Assembly (NCBI GenBank): GCA_023460035.1
Contig: JAEWRN010000020.1
Span: forward strand, 1-38,387
Length of the DNA stretch: 38,387 bases
Direction of reading: 5' to 3'
Source of the DNA: Bacillota bacterium
Lineage (GTDB): Bacteria; Bacillota; Clostridia; Oscillospirales; Ruminococcaceae
Under the pieces are notes generated by a model that was not told the origin of the DNA, made no database searches, and saw nothing but the letters and a program-made list of their open reading frames with translations. Below, one piece after another: positions 32,158-38,387 of the stretch. Within the stretch, counting starts at the first letter, position 1; every line of letters begins with the position of its first letter. The translations under genes were made by a program, and so were the position numbers.

Positions 32158-33125
32158 GCGAACAGGTATTGGCGCAGCTGTGCGGCATCACAAAAGAATA
32201 CCGCGTGCGCGACCACCGCAACCCGTTTCACAAGCAATCGCTGCGGGCGGTCAACGACCTCACCCTTGCCGTACAGCCCGGCGAGATACTGGGCCTTGTG
32301 GGCGAATCGGGCTGTGGCAAATCCACCGCGGGGCAGCTGCTGGCCGGGCTGTTACAGCCCACCGCAGGGCAGCTGTATTACCGCGGGCAGCCGGTAAATG
32401 GGCTTAGCCGGGCGCAAAAACAGGCGATGCGGCGCGAAATACAAATTATCCTGCAAGACCCGTACGCCTCGCTGAACCCCAGCCGCAAAATAGGCTGGCT
32501 GCTGCAAGAGCCGCTAAAGATCAACACCGTACTGCCGGCAGCCCAGCGCCGCGCGCGCGTGGGGCAGATGATGCAGACGGTCGGGTTAGACGAAAGCTAT
32601 TTAAACGCCTACCCGCACGAGCTTTCAGGCGGGCAGCGCCAGCGGGTCAATATTGCGGCGGCGCTGATGCTGCAGCCCACACTGCTGGTGGCGGATGAAG
32701 CGGTATCGGCGCTGGATGTTTCCATCCAGTCGCAGATCCTCAACCTGCTGTTACAGCTAAAAAAAGCGAATCATTTGACCTATTTATTTATTTCTCACGA
32801 CCTCAACGTGGTGGAGTATATGAGCGACCACATCGGGGTGATGTATCTGGGCCAGTTGGTGGAATACGGCGATGTAGAGACCGTATACCGGCACGCGTTG
32901 CACCCGTATACGCAGGCGCTGCTTTCGGCGGTGCCCACCGTAAACGAAGTGCCACGGCAACATATTGTGCTGCAAGGCGAAGTGCCAAGCCTGGTATGCC
33001 CGCCCACCGGGTGCGCGTTTTGTACCCGTTGCAGCAAGGCAAAGCCCATTTGCATGCAAACACCGGCCCCGCTGGTAGAAGTAACACCGGGCCACAGCGT
33101 GCGCTGCCACTTTGCGGCGCAGTGA
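32154..33125 (+). CDS. dppF: peptide ABC transporter ATP-binding protein, DppF type
   Basis: The 323-residue ATPase has Walker A GESGCGKST (50-58), Q-loop IILQDPYASLNP, signature ELSGGQRQR, Walker B LLVADEAVSALD and H-loop SHDLNVV. The end contains the C-terminal extension with CAFCTRCSKAKPIC. The Walker B glutamate is present (ADEAVSALD), so hydrolysis is expected. ATG overlaps the previous stop, and the stop overlaps the start region of the following phosphoesterase gene. Confidence 0.94.
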   Translation: MSEQVLAQLCGITKEYRVRDHRNPFHKQSLRAVNDLTLAVQPGEILGLVGESGCGKSTAGQLLAGLLQPTAGQLYYRGQPVNGLSRAQKQAMRREIQIILQDPYASLNPSRKIGWLLQEPLKINTVLPAAQRRARVGQMMQTVGLDESYLNAYPHELSGGQRQRVNIAAALMLQPTLLVADEAVSALDVSIQSQILNLLLQLKKANHLTYLFISHDLNVVEYMSDHIGVMYLGQLVEYGDVETVYRHALHPYTQALLSAVPTVNEVPRQHIVLQGEVPSLVCPPTGCAFCTRCSKAKPICMQTPAPLVEVTPGHSVRCHFAAQ

Positions 33126-33132
33126 GGTACAG

Positions 33133-33939
33133 ATGAAAATTGGTGTAATTTCAGACCTGCACGTCGATATCAACAAGGCGTACCCGGTGGCGGAGCTGCT
33201 GGCACAGCAGGCGCGGCAACAACAGCTTGACGCGCTGCTGCTGGCGGGGGATATTTCAAACCATGTCAGCACAACACTGGCCTTTTTAGACCGTATGGGC
33301 GCCCTTTGCGCGGTGCCGTGCTGGTTTGTGCCCGGCAACCACGATTTGTGGCAGCAGGGCGACGAATACCCCGACACTGCCGCATTGTACAAGCTGTATG
33401 CCCAGCACCCGACGTGCTTAGCAGGCCGCAATGTGCCGCTGGGCGGCGACTGGGCGGTGGTGGGTGAGACCGGCTGGTACGATTATTCGTTTGGTGATGC
33501 CGCCTACACCCCGCGGCAATTTGCCAGCCATGAGCTGGGCGGGCGCACCTGGCAGGACAGCCTGTTTACCAGCTGGGGCAAGCCGGATGCGCAGGTGCAC
33601 GAGGCCATGCTGCAAAGCCTTACGGCAAAGCTAAAGCAGACGCAGGGCAAAAAGCAGATTGTCGTCACCCACATGGTAACGGCCCCGCAGTTCACCGTGC
33701 CCGCACAGCGCGAAAGCTGGGCGTATTTTAACGCGTTTTTGGGCAGCAGCGCCTATGGGCAGCTGTACCGGCAGGCGGGGGTGCGCATCAGCATTATGGG
33801 GCATGTGCACTACCGAAAACAGGTGAGAGAGGGCGACACCCTGTACCTGTGCAGCTGCCTCAACTATTTTAGCGAATGGCAAAGCAGCGACCCCGCAAAA
33901 GAGGTCGCCGAAGCGTTGACTATCCTTGAACTGGACTGA
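33133..33939 (+). CDS. metallophosphoesterase
   Basis: The 268-residue protein is a calcineurin-like phosphoesterase. The metal ligands are visible: ISDLHVD (Asp8, His10), LLLAGDISNH (Asp40), VPGNHD (Asn69, His70), VVTHMVT and the final GHVHYRK. The substrate is unknown; a phosphodiester of a nucleotide or a peptidoglycan-related phosphate are common for the fold. The start ATG 33133 follows GTGAGGTACAG. It lies 7 nt after dppF, with the same strand and tight spacing, so it is probably part of the dpp transcript. The operon ends at a perfect palindromic terminator. Confidence 0.87.
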   Translation: MKIGVISDLHVDINKAYPVAELLAQQARQQQLDALLLAGDISNHVSTTLAFLDRMGALCAVPCWFVPGNHDLWQQGDEYPDTAALYKLYAQHPTCLAGRNVPLGGDWAVVGETGWYDYSFGDAAYTPRQFASHELGGRTWQDSLFTSWGKPDAQVHEAMLQSLTAKLKQTQGKKQIVVTHMVTAPQFTVPAQRESWAYFNAFLGSSAYGQLYRQAGVRISIMGHVHYRKQVREGDTLYLCSCLNYFSEWQSSDPAKEVAEALTILELD

Positions 33940-33959
33940 CGCAAAGAAGTGCAATAAAC

Positions 33960-34002
33960 AACAACAGGGCCGCAAAGCAATTGCTTTGCGGCCCTGTTGT
34001 TT
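33960..34002. terminator. bidirectional terminator after the dpp operon
   Basis: AACAACAGGGCCGCAAAGCA and TGCTTTGCGGCCCTGTTGTT form an almost loopless perfect palindrome, flanked by A- and T-rich bases. It serves the convergent flavoprotein gene on the minus strand as well. Confidence 0.9.
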
Positions 34003-34040
34003 AAGCTAACCTGTCAGGCAGCTGCCTGCCGAATGAAAAA

Positions 34041-36002
34041 TTAGTCGTTTGCTGCTGCGCTGGTACCGGCAATGCGGCCAAAGACCACAACGTCGGCCAG
34101 TGCGTTGCCGCCCAGGCGGTTGCCGGCGTGGATGCCGCCAACAACTTCGCCCGCTGCATACAGGCCGTCAATCACGTTGCCGTCGGTGTCCAGCACTTCG
34201 GCATTGGTGTTGATCCGCACACCGCCCATGGTGTGGTGAATCGACGGGGTGCGGATGGTGGCATAGAACGGGCCAACATCAATCGCAGCGCCAATTTTGA
34301 CTTTGTTAAAGTCAGTGTCCACACCGGTCTCGGTGAAGCTGTTGTATTTTTCAATCTCAGCCACAAAGGTAGCGGGGTCGCAGCCCATCTGGGTCGCAAG
34401 GTCCTCCAGAGTATCTGCCTTCAACACGCTGCCCTCTTCAATCAGGGTGTCAATGTCGTTGCCCCAGCCGTTTTTGCCGCCCGGCTGCGGGTCACCGGCC
34501 GACTCCTGGTCGCAGATGATGTAGAAAATGCCGTCGGTCTGCTCCAGTGCGGCCTTGGACAGCACGTCGCGGCTTTCGTACTCAGAGACAAAGCGTTTGC
34601 CCTCTTTGTTGACGAAAACCTGGTCCTCCGCACTGCCCCACAGGCCGCCGCCCAGCGAGCCGGTGACCGGCTGCGAGCTGGGCATCAGCTGAATGTAGCC
34701 CATGCCGACGAGGTTTGCATTGACGGCCTGCGCCATCACAATGCCGTCGCCGGTCAGCAGCGCCGAGTTGGTGGTGGGCATGTCTTCAGTCAAAACGCCC
34801 CAGTAGTTGTCGTACTCCATTGCCATTTTGGGGTTGGCGCCGTAGCCGCCGGTGGTTAAAATGACGCCCTTGGTGGCGGTCAGGGTGACAGGGGTGCCGT
34901 CGGTCTGGGTGGCTTTTACGCCAACCACTTTGCCGTCTTCAACAATCAGGCTTTCACCGGCGGTGTTCAGCATGATGTCCACGTTGTTTGCTTCGCAGCC
35001 TTTCATCAGCGGGTCAATCAGGCCATGGCCAACCGATGCGGTCAGTGCGTGGGTGCGGGGCCACAGTGCGCCCAGCACGGTGCTGATGTTGTCCGAAATT
35101 TCAACGTTCTCATCCAGGCTGGCCAGCCACTCCAGCGAAGCCAGAGAGTTGGAGGTCAGGGTGTGAACAAGGTCGTAATCGCCGTAAATGGTGGTGCCGT
35201 CCAGCCCGGTGCGCTTACCGCCAATGTAGGTCTGGTAGGTGTGCAGCTCAACGGTGTCAAACAGCGCGGTTTTGTCACCGGCCATATACTCTGTAATCTG
35301 CGACTGCAGGGTTTTCAGGGTATCCTGGTACTCGGTGTCAATGGTGGTGGGGTCAATGGCAAGGATGTCGTTCAGTTCTTTAATCTGCGAGTCTTCAATG
35401 GCTACATTGGCCTGACGCTCGGGGTCCACTGCGTTGTAGGCACCGCCTGCACGCAGGGTGTTACCGCCCACGGCAGCGCCTTTTTCAATCACGATGACCG
35501 AAGAACCGGCGCTGCTTGCGCTAACGGCAGCCGAAAGGCCCGCGCCGCCCGCGCCAATAATCACGACGTCGGCGGTCTTTTCAATCGGGTCGCCGGCGGT
35601 TTTTGCAACTTTTTCTTTCGATTTCAGCGCGTCCACGTCGCCGCCGGCCTGCTGCACGCACTGTGCCACAGCCTCAATCACGGCATCGCTGGTCACGGTG
35701 GCGCCGCTCACGGCGTCCACGTTCAGGGTCTGGCCATCCACGATCAGGCCGGGGAAGGTTTCGAGCACCGGGGTAGCAATACCCGCGGTTTCGTCGTTGT
35801 CACCAATGGTGACCGAAACAATGCTGGTCGCGTCGAACTCGGTGGTGACGGTAAGGTCACCGTTACGGCCCTGTACCGTGGCAGAGTAGGTGCCTGCCTT
35901 GTAGCTTGCCCCCGCCGCTGCACTGCTGGACTGCGCACCGCAGCCGGCCAGTGAGAACAGCAGAACCAGTGACAAAGCTGCTGACAAAAGTTTCTTTTTC
36001 AT
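34041..36002 (-). CDS. secreted FMN/FAD flavoprotein reductase (fumarate reductase type) with lipoprotein anchor
   Basis: The 653-residue precursor has a lipoprotein signal (LVLLFSLAGC, Cys21), an FMN-binding domain at about 35-118 with the flavinylation motif DAVSGATVT (covalent FMN expected on Thr102), and a FAD-binding domain of the fumarate reductase/succinate dehydrogenase type from about 144 (DVVIIGAGGAGLSAA). Active-site blocks HHTMGGVRIN and HAGNRLGGNALAD are present, the latter carrying the arginine used for dicarboxylate substrates. No cytochrome domain is present. Such lipoproteins act outside the membrane as terminal reductases fed by ApbE-flavinylated carriers; substrate here could be fumarate, urocanate or another unsaturated acid. 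AAGGAGG lies before the ATG. It is divergent from a LysR gene, its likely regulator. Confidence 0.92.
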   Translation of the reverse strand: MKKKLLSAALSLVLLFSLAGCGAQSSSAAAGASYKAGTYSATVQGRNGDLTVTTEFDATSIVSVTIGDNDETAGIATPVLETFPGLIVDGQTLNVDAVSGATVTSDAVIEAVAQCVQQAGGDVDALKSKEKVAKTAGDPIEKTADVVIIGAGGAGLSAAVSASSAGSSVIVIEKGAAVGGNTLRAGGAYNAVDPERQANVAIEDSQIKELNDILAIDPTTIDTEYQDTLKTLQSQITEYMAGDKTALFDTVELHTYQTYIGGKRTGLDGTTIYGDYDLVHTLTSNSLASLEWLASLDENVEISDNISTVLGALWPRTHALTASVGHGLIDPLMKGCEANNVDIMLNTAGESLIVEDGKVVGVKATQTDGTPVTLTATKGVILTTGGYGANPKMAMEYDNYWGVLTEDMPTTNSALLTGDGIVMAQAVNANLVGMGYIQLMPSSQPVTGSLGGGLWGSAEDQVFVNKEGKRFVSEYESRDVLSKAALEQTDGIFYIICDQESAGDPQPGGKNGWGNDIDTLIEEGSVLKADTLEDLATQMGCDPATFVAEIEKYNSFTETGVDTDFNKVKIGAAIDVGPFYATIRTPSIHHTMGGVRINTNAEVLDTDGNVIDGLYAAGEVVGGIHAGNRLGGNALADVVVFGRIAGTSAAAND

Positions 36003-36020
36003 GCTTTCCTCCTTTTTCTT

Positions 36021-36061
36021 ATAATAAACTGTTTGAACCGAAGCCCAAAATAGTTTATTAT
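36021..36061. promoter_or_regulatory. inverted repeat in the divergent flavoprotein/LysR promoter region
   Basis: ATAATAAACT (36021-36030), 21 bp, AGTTTATTAT (36052-36061). The right arm overlaps a minus-strand TATAAT (36060-36065) that may be the -10 of the flavoprotein gene. The position fits a LysR-type operator, though long AT-rich arms can also arise by chance. Confidence 0.5.
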
Positions 36062-36065
36062 TATA

Positions 36066-36094
36066 TTGTTATGGTCGCATATCGTTAGTTAATT
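36066..36094 (+). promoter_or_regulatory. possible promoter of the LysR gene
   Basis: TTGTTA (36066-36071), 17 bp, TTAATT (36089-36094). The match is moderate; it faces away from the flavoprotein gene and overlaps the divergent control region. Confidence 0.4.
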
Positions 36095-36143
36095 GTCAAA
36101 CAAATTGGAGTTTGGCCAGCACAACCAAAAATTGAGGAATTGT

Positions 36144-37064
36144 ATGGAATTTAAGCAGCTTTATTATTTTGTCGAAACTTGTAAGAGAATGAATTTTGCC
36201 GTCACCGCCGAGGCGCTTTATGTAACGCCGCAGGCCCTGAGTAAATCAATTAAGACGCTGGAAAACAACCTTGGGCAAAAACTTTTTTATCTGAATAAAA
36301 ATGCGCTGATCCTGACGGAATTCGGTGAATTTTTCTTGCCCAAAGCGCAAAATTTGCTTGCGGAGTATTATGCCATGCGCAACGAGGTGGCAAGCCTGAG
36401 CAAAAACTACAACGGGCTGATTCGGGTGGGCATCGTGCCGTCTGCCAAAAAGCTGATCACCGCAGATTTTTTGCAGGATTTTATGGAAAAGTACCCTGAA
36501 ACGACGATTGATTTCACCCAAATGTCGGATGAGTCTTTAAAGCAGGGGGTCGTGGGCCATTCGCTGGACCTTGGTATTGGGGTTTACCCCACCAGCGAGC
36601 CGACCCTTGAAACAATAAACCTGTGCAAAAGTGGTATCAGTTTAATTATGAACATTAAAAACCCGCTGTGCAAAAAACAGACCATCCGCGTGGCCGACCT
36701 GCAGGGGCAGGAAATCATCGTGCACTCTGACCTGTATATGGTCGAAAAGGCGCTGTTAGAGCAGGCACAAAAGGCCGGGCTCAATTTAAAAGTGCGCCTT
36801 AAATCGTCCGAGCTCAGCCTCACACGGCCATCGATGCATTATTTTAACTGTGTCGCCATCACCCCCACCCTGTATGCGAAAAACTACCAGTTTTCAAAAC
36901 AGGCGGTCTGCCGCAGCTTTGCGGCCGAAGAACCGCTGGAATGGGGCCTGCAGCTGTTGATGACTAAAAATAAAGCGCAGTACACCAAGGTGCAGCTGTT
37001 TGTAGAAAGTTTGCTGCGCAACATTGAGCAGCGCAGCGCAAATGAAGTGGTATTTGCTTTTTAA
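36144..37064 (+). CDS. LysR family transcriptional regulator
   Basis: The 306-residue protein has the LysR N-terminal helix-turn-helix: MEFKQLYYFVETCKRMNFA followed by VTPQALSKSIKTLENNLGQK, with the effector-binding domain starting at about residue 95 (LIRVGIVPSAKK). The ATG at 36144 has GAGGA about 5 nt upstream; an in-frame ATG at 36093 would add 17 residues inside the divergent promoter region and lacks family similarity. It is transcribed away from the flavoprotein reductase gene, the usual position for a LysR activator of the neighbour. The effector is unknown; a substrate of the reductase is the natural guess. Confidence 0.91.
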   Translation: MEFKQLYYFVETCKRMNFAVTAEALYVTPQALSKSIKTLENNLGQKLFYLNKNALILTEFGEFFLPKAQNLLAEYYAMRNEVASLSKNYNGLIRVGIVPSAKKLITADFLQDFMEKYPETTIDFTQMSDESLKQGVVGHSLDLGIGVYPTSEPTLETINLCKSGISLIMNIKNPLCKKQTIRVADLQGQEIIVHSDLYMVEKALLEQAQKAGLNLKVRLKSSELSLTRPSMHYFNCVAITPTLYAKNYQFSKQAVCRSFAAEEPLEWGLQLLMTKNKAQYTKVQLFVESLLRNIEQRSANEVVFAF

Positions 37065-37245
37065 CCCCGCCCTTATACTTTGTTTATAGTTTGCTGGTAA
37101 ATACCCTGGCAGGGGTACTGCAATGCAAACAAAGATGCTGTTGACCACAGACCATTTGACGAAGGTTATGTCGTAATTAGGTGCCGCAGAAGTGAACCCG
37201 CTGCGCGGGCAAAAGGTAAACACATGGGGCGGCGAAAAGGGCATA
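37065..37245. other. intergenic region after the LysR gene
   Basis: No real gene is evident. A 17-codon ORF (ATG 37123) reads MQTKMLLTTDHLTKVMS; its middle resembles the first residues of ABC ATPases (LLTTxHLTKxF), so it may be a leftover of one, but it is too short to claim. Confidence 0.3.
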
Positions 37246-37289
37246 AAAACGGGCAACGGCGCATAGGGTCTTGCGCCGTTGCCCGTTTT
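37246..37289. terminator. bidirectional terminator between the LysR and DUF1062 genes
   Basis: AAAACGGGCAACGGCGC (37246-37262) pairs perfectly with GCGCCGTTGCCCGTTTT (37273-37289). Confidence 0.9.
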
Positions 37290-37304
37290 GTGTCAAGCGG
37301 TCAG

Positions 37305-37856
37305 CTATTGCAGTTCCAGTAAAAATGTCCCGGCAAGGCTGCACTTTTTCAGGTTTTGGCCCGAAAGGCAGGCCAGCCGCCCGCTTTCGCACAGCTGGTC
37401 AAACTGGCTGCGTGAAAGGCCCAGCTTTTGCCGTATTGCCACCGCAGCTTTGTACGCGGCGGGCCACGGGGCGTCTAGCTCAATGCAAACAGGGGTTTCG
37501 CCGGCCGCATCCGGCCCCAAAACAGTAAGTTTTGGCACGCCGGGCACGGCGCCGTTGCGTTTTAGCAGCGCCGCGTCGGTTGCGTACCGCATGGCAAGCG
37601 CGGGGTCGTTGGTGTGAAACCCGTGCAGCAGGTCTTTTGGCAGGCTAGCGGGGTTTACGCGCGAAAGTATCGTGCAGTTCCAGGTTGTGTCACACTGCGG
37701 GCATTTAAAAATTAACCAGACATCCAGCGCTTTTTGCTGGGCATTTACACGGAACAGCCCGCTGGAGGCAAAGGCGGTTTTAACACCGCAATGCTTGCAA
37801 TAGCGCACGGCGGTGGGGGCGGCGGTATAGGCTACCGTCCATTTTATTTGTTTCAA
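37305..37856 (-). CDS. DUF1062 family protein with zinc-ribbon motifs
   Basis: The 183-residue protein matches the DUF1062 pattern: CKHCGVKTAFASSGLFRVNA near residue 20, KALDVWLIFKCPQCDTTWN near 43, and a C-terminal part with LGLSRSQFDQLCESGRL. The two CxxC pairs (residues 20-23 and 52-55 approximately) probably hold a zinc ion. No biochemical function is known for the family. The start is a TTG at 37856, with AAAGGA about 9 nt upstream on the minus strand. It sits behind an unusual long leader with promoter palindrome, broken leader ORF, terminator and a second small ORF, so its expression is probably inducible. Confidence 0.88.
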   Translation of the reverse strand: MKQIKWTVAYTAAPTAVRYCKHCGVKTAFASSGLFRVNAQQKALDVWLIFKCPQCDTTWNCTILSRVNPASLPKDLLHGFHTNDPALAMRYATDAALLKRNGAVPGVPKLTVLGPDAAGETPVCIELDAPWPAAYKAAVAIRQKLGLSRSQFDQLCESGRLACLSGQNLKKCSLAGTFLLELQ

Positions 37857-37935
37857 CAGTAAAAATCCTTTCTGTCATCAGCGCTATGGGCAGAAAGGTG
37901 TTAAAAGGCGGCTTAAAGGTGAAAAGGGTTTTCAT
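37780..37935 (-). CDS. small ORF with a strong ribosome binding site overlapping the DUF1062 start
   Basis: An ORF of 51 codons starts at ATG 37935 with GGAGGA seven bases upstream, the best ribosome binding site in the region, better than that of DUF1062 itself. It begins MKTLFTFKPPFNTFLPIALM and overlaps the first 77 nt of the DUF1062 gene in another frame. It starts right after the attenuator-like terminator. It may be a leader peptide that couples translation, or a start site whose original frame has been lost. No family was recognised; codon use beyond residue 30 is forced by the overlap. Confidence 0.4.
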   Translation of the reverse strand: MKTLFTFKPPFNTFLPIALMTERIFTVETNKMDGSLYRRPHRRALLQALRC

Positions 37936-37955
37936 ACAGCTTCCTCCTGTAAATT

Positions 37956-37998
37956 AAAAAAGGCCGCGCCAAGGTACAGATACCATGGCACGACTTTT
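37956..37998 (-). terminator. attenuator-like terminator in the DUF1062 leader
   Basis: On the minus strand AAAGTCGTGCCATGGTA (about 37997-37981) pairs, with a few wobbles and one bulge, with TACCTTGGCGCGGCCTTT (37976-37959), followed by a run of six T. It lies between the promoter and DUF1062, within the leader. Confidence 0.65.
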
Positions 37999-38026
37999 GG
38001 TTTGTTGAAGATGCGGCCCAAACGGC

Positions 38027-38148
38027 TTAGAATCCAAACCCCAAAATGCGGCGATATCCGTGAATCTCAAAAATGTGTAACACAAACAGGCCGCGCGGTG
38101 CGCGGCTGCGGTGGTCAGCAATTTTGTTGATTAACGGTTCGTCGACAT
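38027..38148 (-). pseudogene. leader ORF upstream of the DUF1062 attenuator, apparently missing one base
   Basis: ATG 38148 with TAGGAG 9 nt upstream opens MSTNR and stops. The neighbouring frame stays open to TAA 38027-38029 and reads on as LINKIADHRSRAPRGLFVLH then IFEIHGYRRILGFGF. The span is 122 nt, one short of 41 codons; one extra C in AACCG would give a continuous 40-residue peptide MSTNPLINKIADHRSRAPRG... The ORF covers the pairing segments of the leader, as in ribosome-controlled attenuators. It could instead be chance openness of a 114-nt frame. Confidence 0.4.
38087..38109 (-). promoter_or_regulatory. leader hairpin that can compete with the terminator
   Basis: On the minus strand GCAGCCGCGC (38109-38100) pairs with GCGCGGCCTG (38096-38087) across a short ACC loop. 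The segment GCGCGGCCT recurs in the 3' arm of the terminator (37969-37961), so the upstream strand could pair with either copy. Confidence 0.5.
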
Positions 38149-38182
38149 TGGGCCTCTCCTATCTGGGTGGATTCTGCATTAC

Positions 38183-38211
38183 AGTATAAGACGGCGCGGG
38201 CGCGCCGTCAA
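38183..38211 (-). promoter_or_regulatory. promoter of the DUF1062 leader with an internal palindromic operator
   Basis: On the minus strand TTGACG (38211-38206), 17 bp, TATACT (38188-38183). The spacer region contains a dyad GACGGCGC-GGGC-GCGCCGTC (38190-38209), lying between and touching the -35 and -10 elements, which is where a repressor would block polymerase. Confidence 0.75.
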
Positions 38212-38294
38212 ATTTTTTGGTTTACCAATAAATTTTTTTGCAGCCATTGCAATAAAGGGCACTGAGCTATACCCGATTTGCTGGAGAGTGCGGA

Positions 38295-38317
38295 GTAGTG
38301 TAAAATAAAATCACTAC
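38295..38317. repeat. short inverted repeat before the transposase gene
   Basis: GTAGTG (38295-38300), 11 bp, CACTAC (38312-38317), just before the AAGGAG of the transposase OrfA. Possible leader hairpin of the insertion element. Confidence 0.4.
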
Positions 38318-38332
38318 GAAGGAGTGTCCAGC

Positions 38333-38387
38333 ATGGAAAAAAGCAAAGGAACACGGTACAGCGAGGAATTCAAACAAGGCACTGTCA
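38333..38387 (+). CDS. IS3-family transposase OrfA, N-terminal start only (runs off the window)
   Basis: ATG 38333 with AAGGAG 8 nt upstream opens MEKSKGTRYSEEFKQGTV. The pattern K-x-x-x-R-Y-S-x-E-F-K-x-x-x-V is the hallmark opening of IS3/IS911-type OrfA, the helix-turn-helix subunit that makes the OrfAB transposase by frameshifting. Only 18 codons are visible. The left end of the element is probably a few tens of bases upstream (a TGAGCTATACCCG sequence at 38263 is a candidate terminus), but its partner repeat is outside the window. Confidence 0.7.
   Translation, partial: MEKSKGTRYSEEFKQGTV

Noticed and set aside
35025..35954. 309-codon plus-strand frame opposite the flavoprotein gene
   Set aside because: No start signal, Gly/Val/Asn-rich shadow; the minus strand has the lipobox, FMN and FAD motifs.
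37123..37176. 17-codon ORF resembling the start of an ABC ATPase
   Set aside because: Too short, and the similarity rests on a handful of residues; noted only as a possible remnant.

Overview
The window looks like chromosome of a gut-type member of the class Clostridia, most likely the Oscillospiraceae/Ruminococcaceae (Faecalibacterium, Subdoligranulum or Gemmiger relatives). This is inferred from the GC-rich coding style with AT-rich promoters, a DapL-type lysine operon under a lysine riboswitch, a pyruvate formate-lyase pair, a mannose-family PTS with a LevR-like activator, and GPH/GH3 glycoside genes. It is not proven by any rRNA marker: no rRNA, tRNA, CRISPR array or phage was seen.

Layout. 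1-420: an edge with a possible transposase tail and a decayed sugar-transferase remnant in AT-rich DNA. 423-8166: promoter, lysine riboswitch, terminator, then seven genes (dapA, dapB, lysC, lysA, asd, dapF, dapL) that encode the route from aspartate to lysine by the diaminopimelate aminotransferase branch; only the homoserine branch is absent. 8268-14628: a LevR-like PRD regulator, apparently frameshifted, divergent from EIIA, EIIB, EIIC and EIID of a mannose-family PTS and a BtpA/SgcQ-like TIM-barrel protein. 14826-19890: sodA, pflB-pflA and a GNAT acetyltransferase behind what looks like an attenuator leader. 19952-25164: AraC regulator divergent from a GPH sugar symporter and a GH3 glycosidase. 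25332-27740: a TetR regulator, a HAD phosphatase and a metallo-beta-lactamase-fold hydrolase. 27794-33939: a complete dipeptide/oligopeptide ABC importer and a metallophosphoesterase. 34041-37064: a secreted FMN/FAD flavoprotein reductase divergent from a LysR regulator. 37305-38211: a DUF1062 zinc-ribbon gene behind a long leader with an operator, a broken leader ORF and an attenuator-like terminator. 38333-38387: the start of an IS3-type transposase OrfA running off the window.

The most interesting unexplained signals are in regulatory DNA and RNA: (i) the DUF1062 leader (37780-38211), which has a palindrome inside the promoter, a short leader ORF, alternative pairings and a terminator; (ii) the GNAT leader (19047-19233), where antiterminator and terminator helices are mutually exclusive and no known riboswitch was recognised; (iii) a perfect 15-bp inverted repeat about 100 bp apart in front of the PTS operon, next to a LevR-like gene that has both a degenerate GAFTGA loop and a frameshift in an A6/T6 run.
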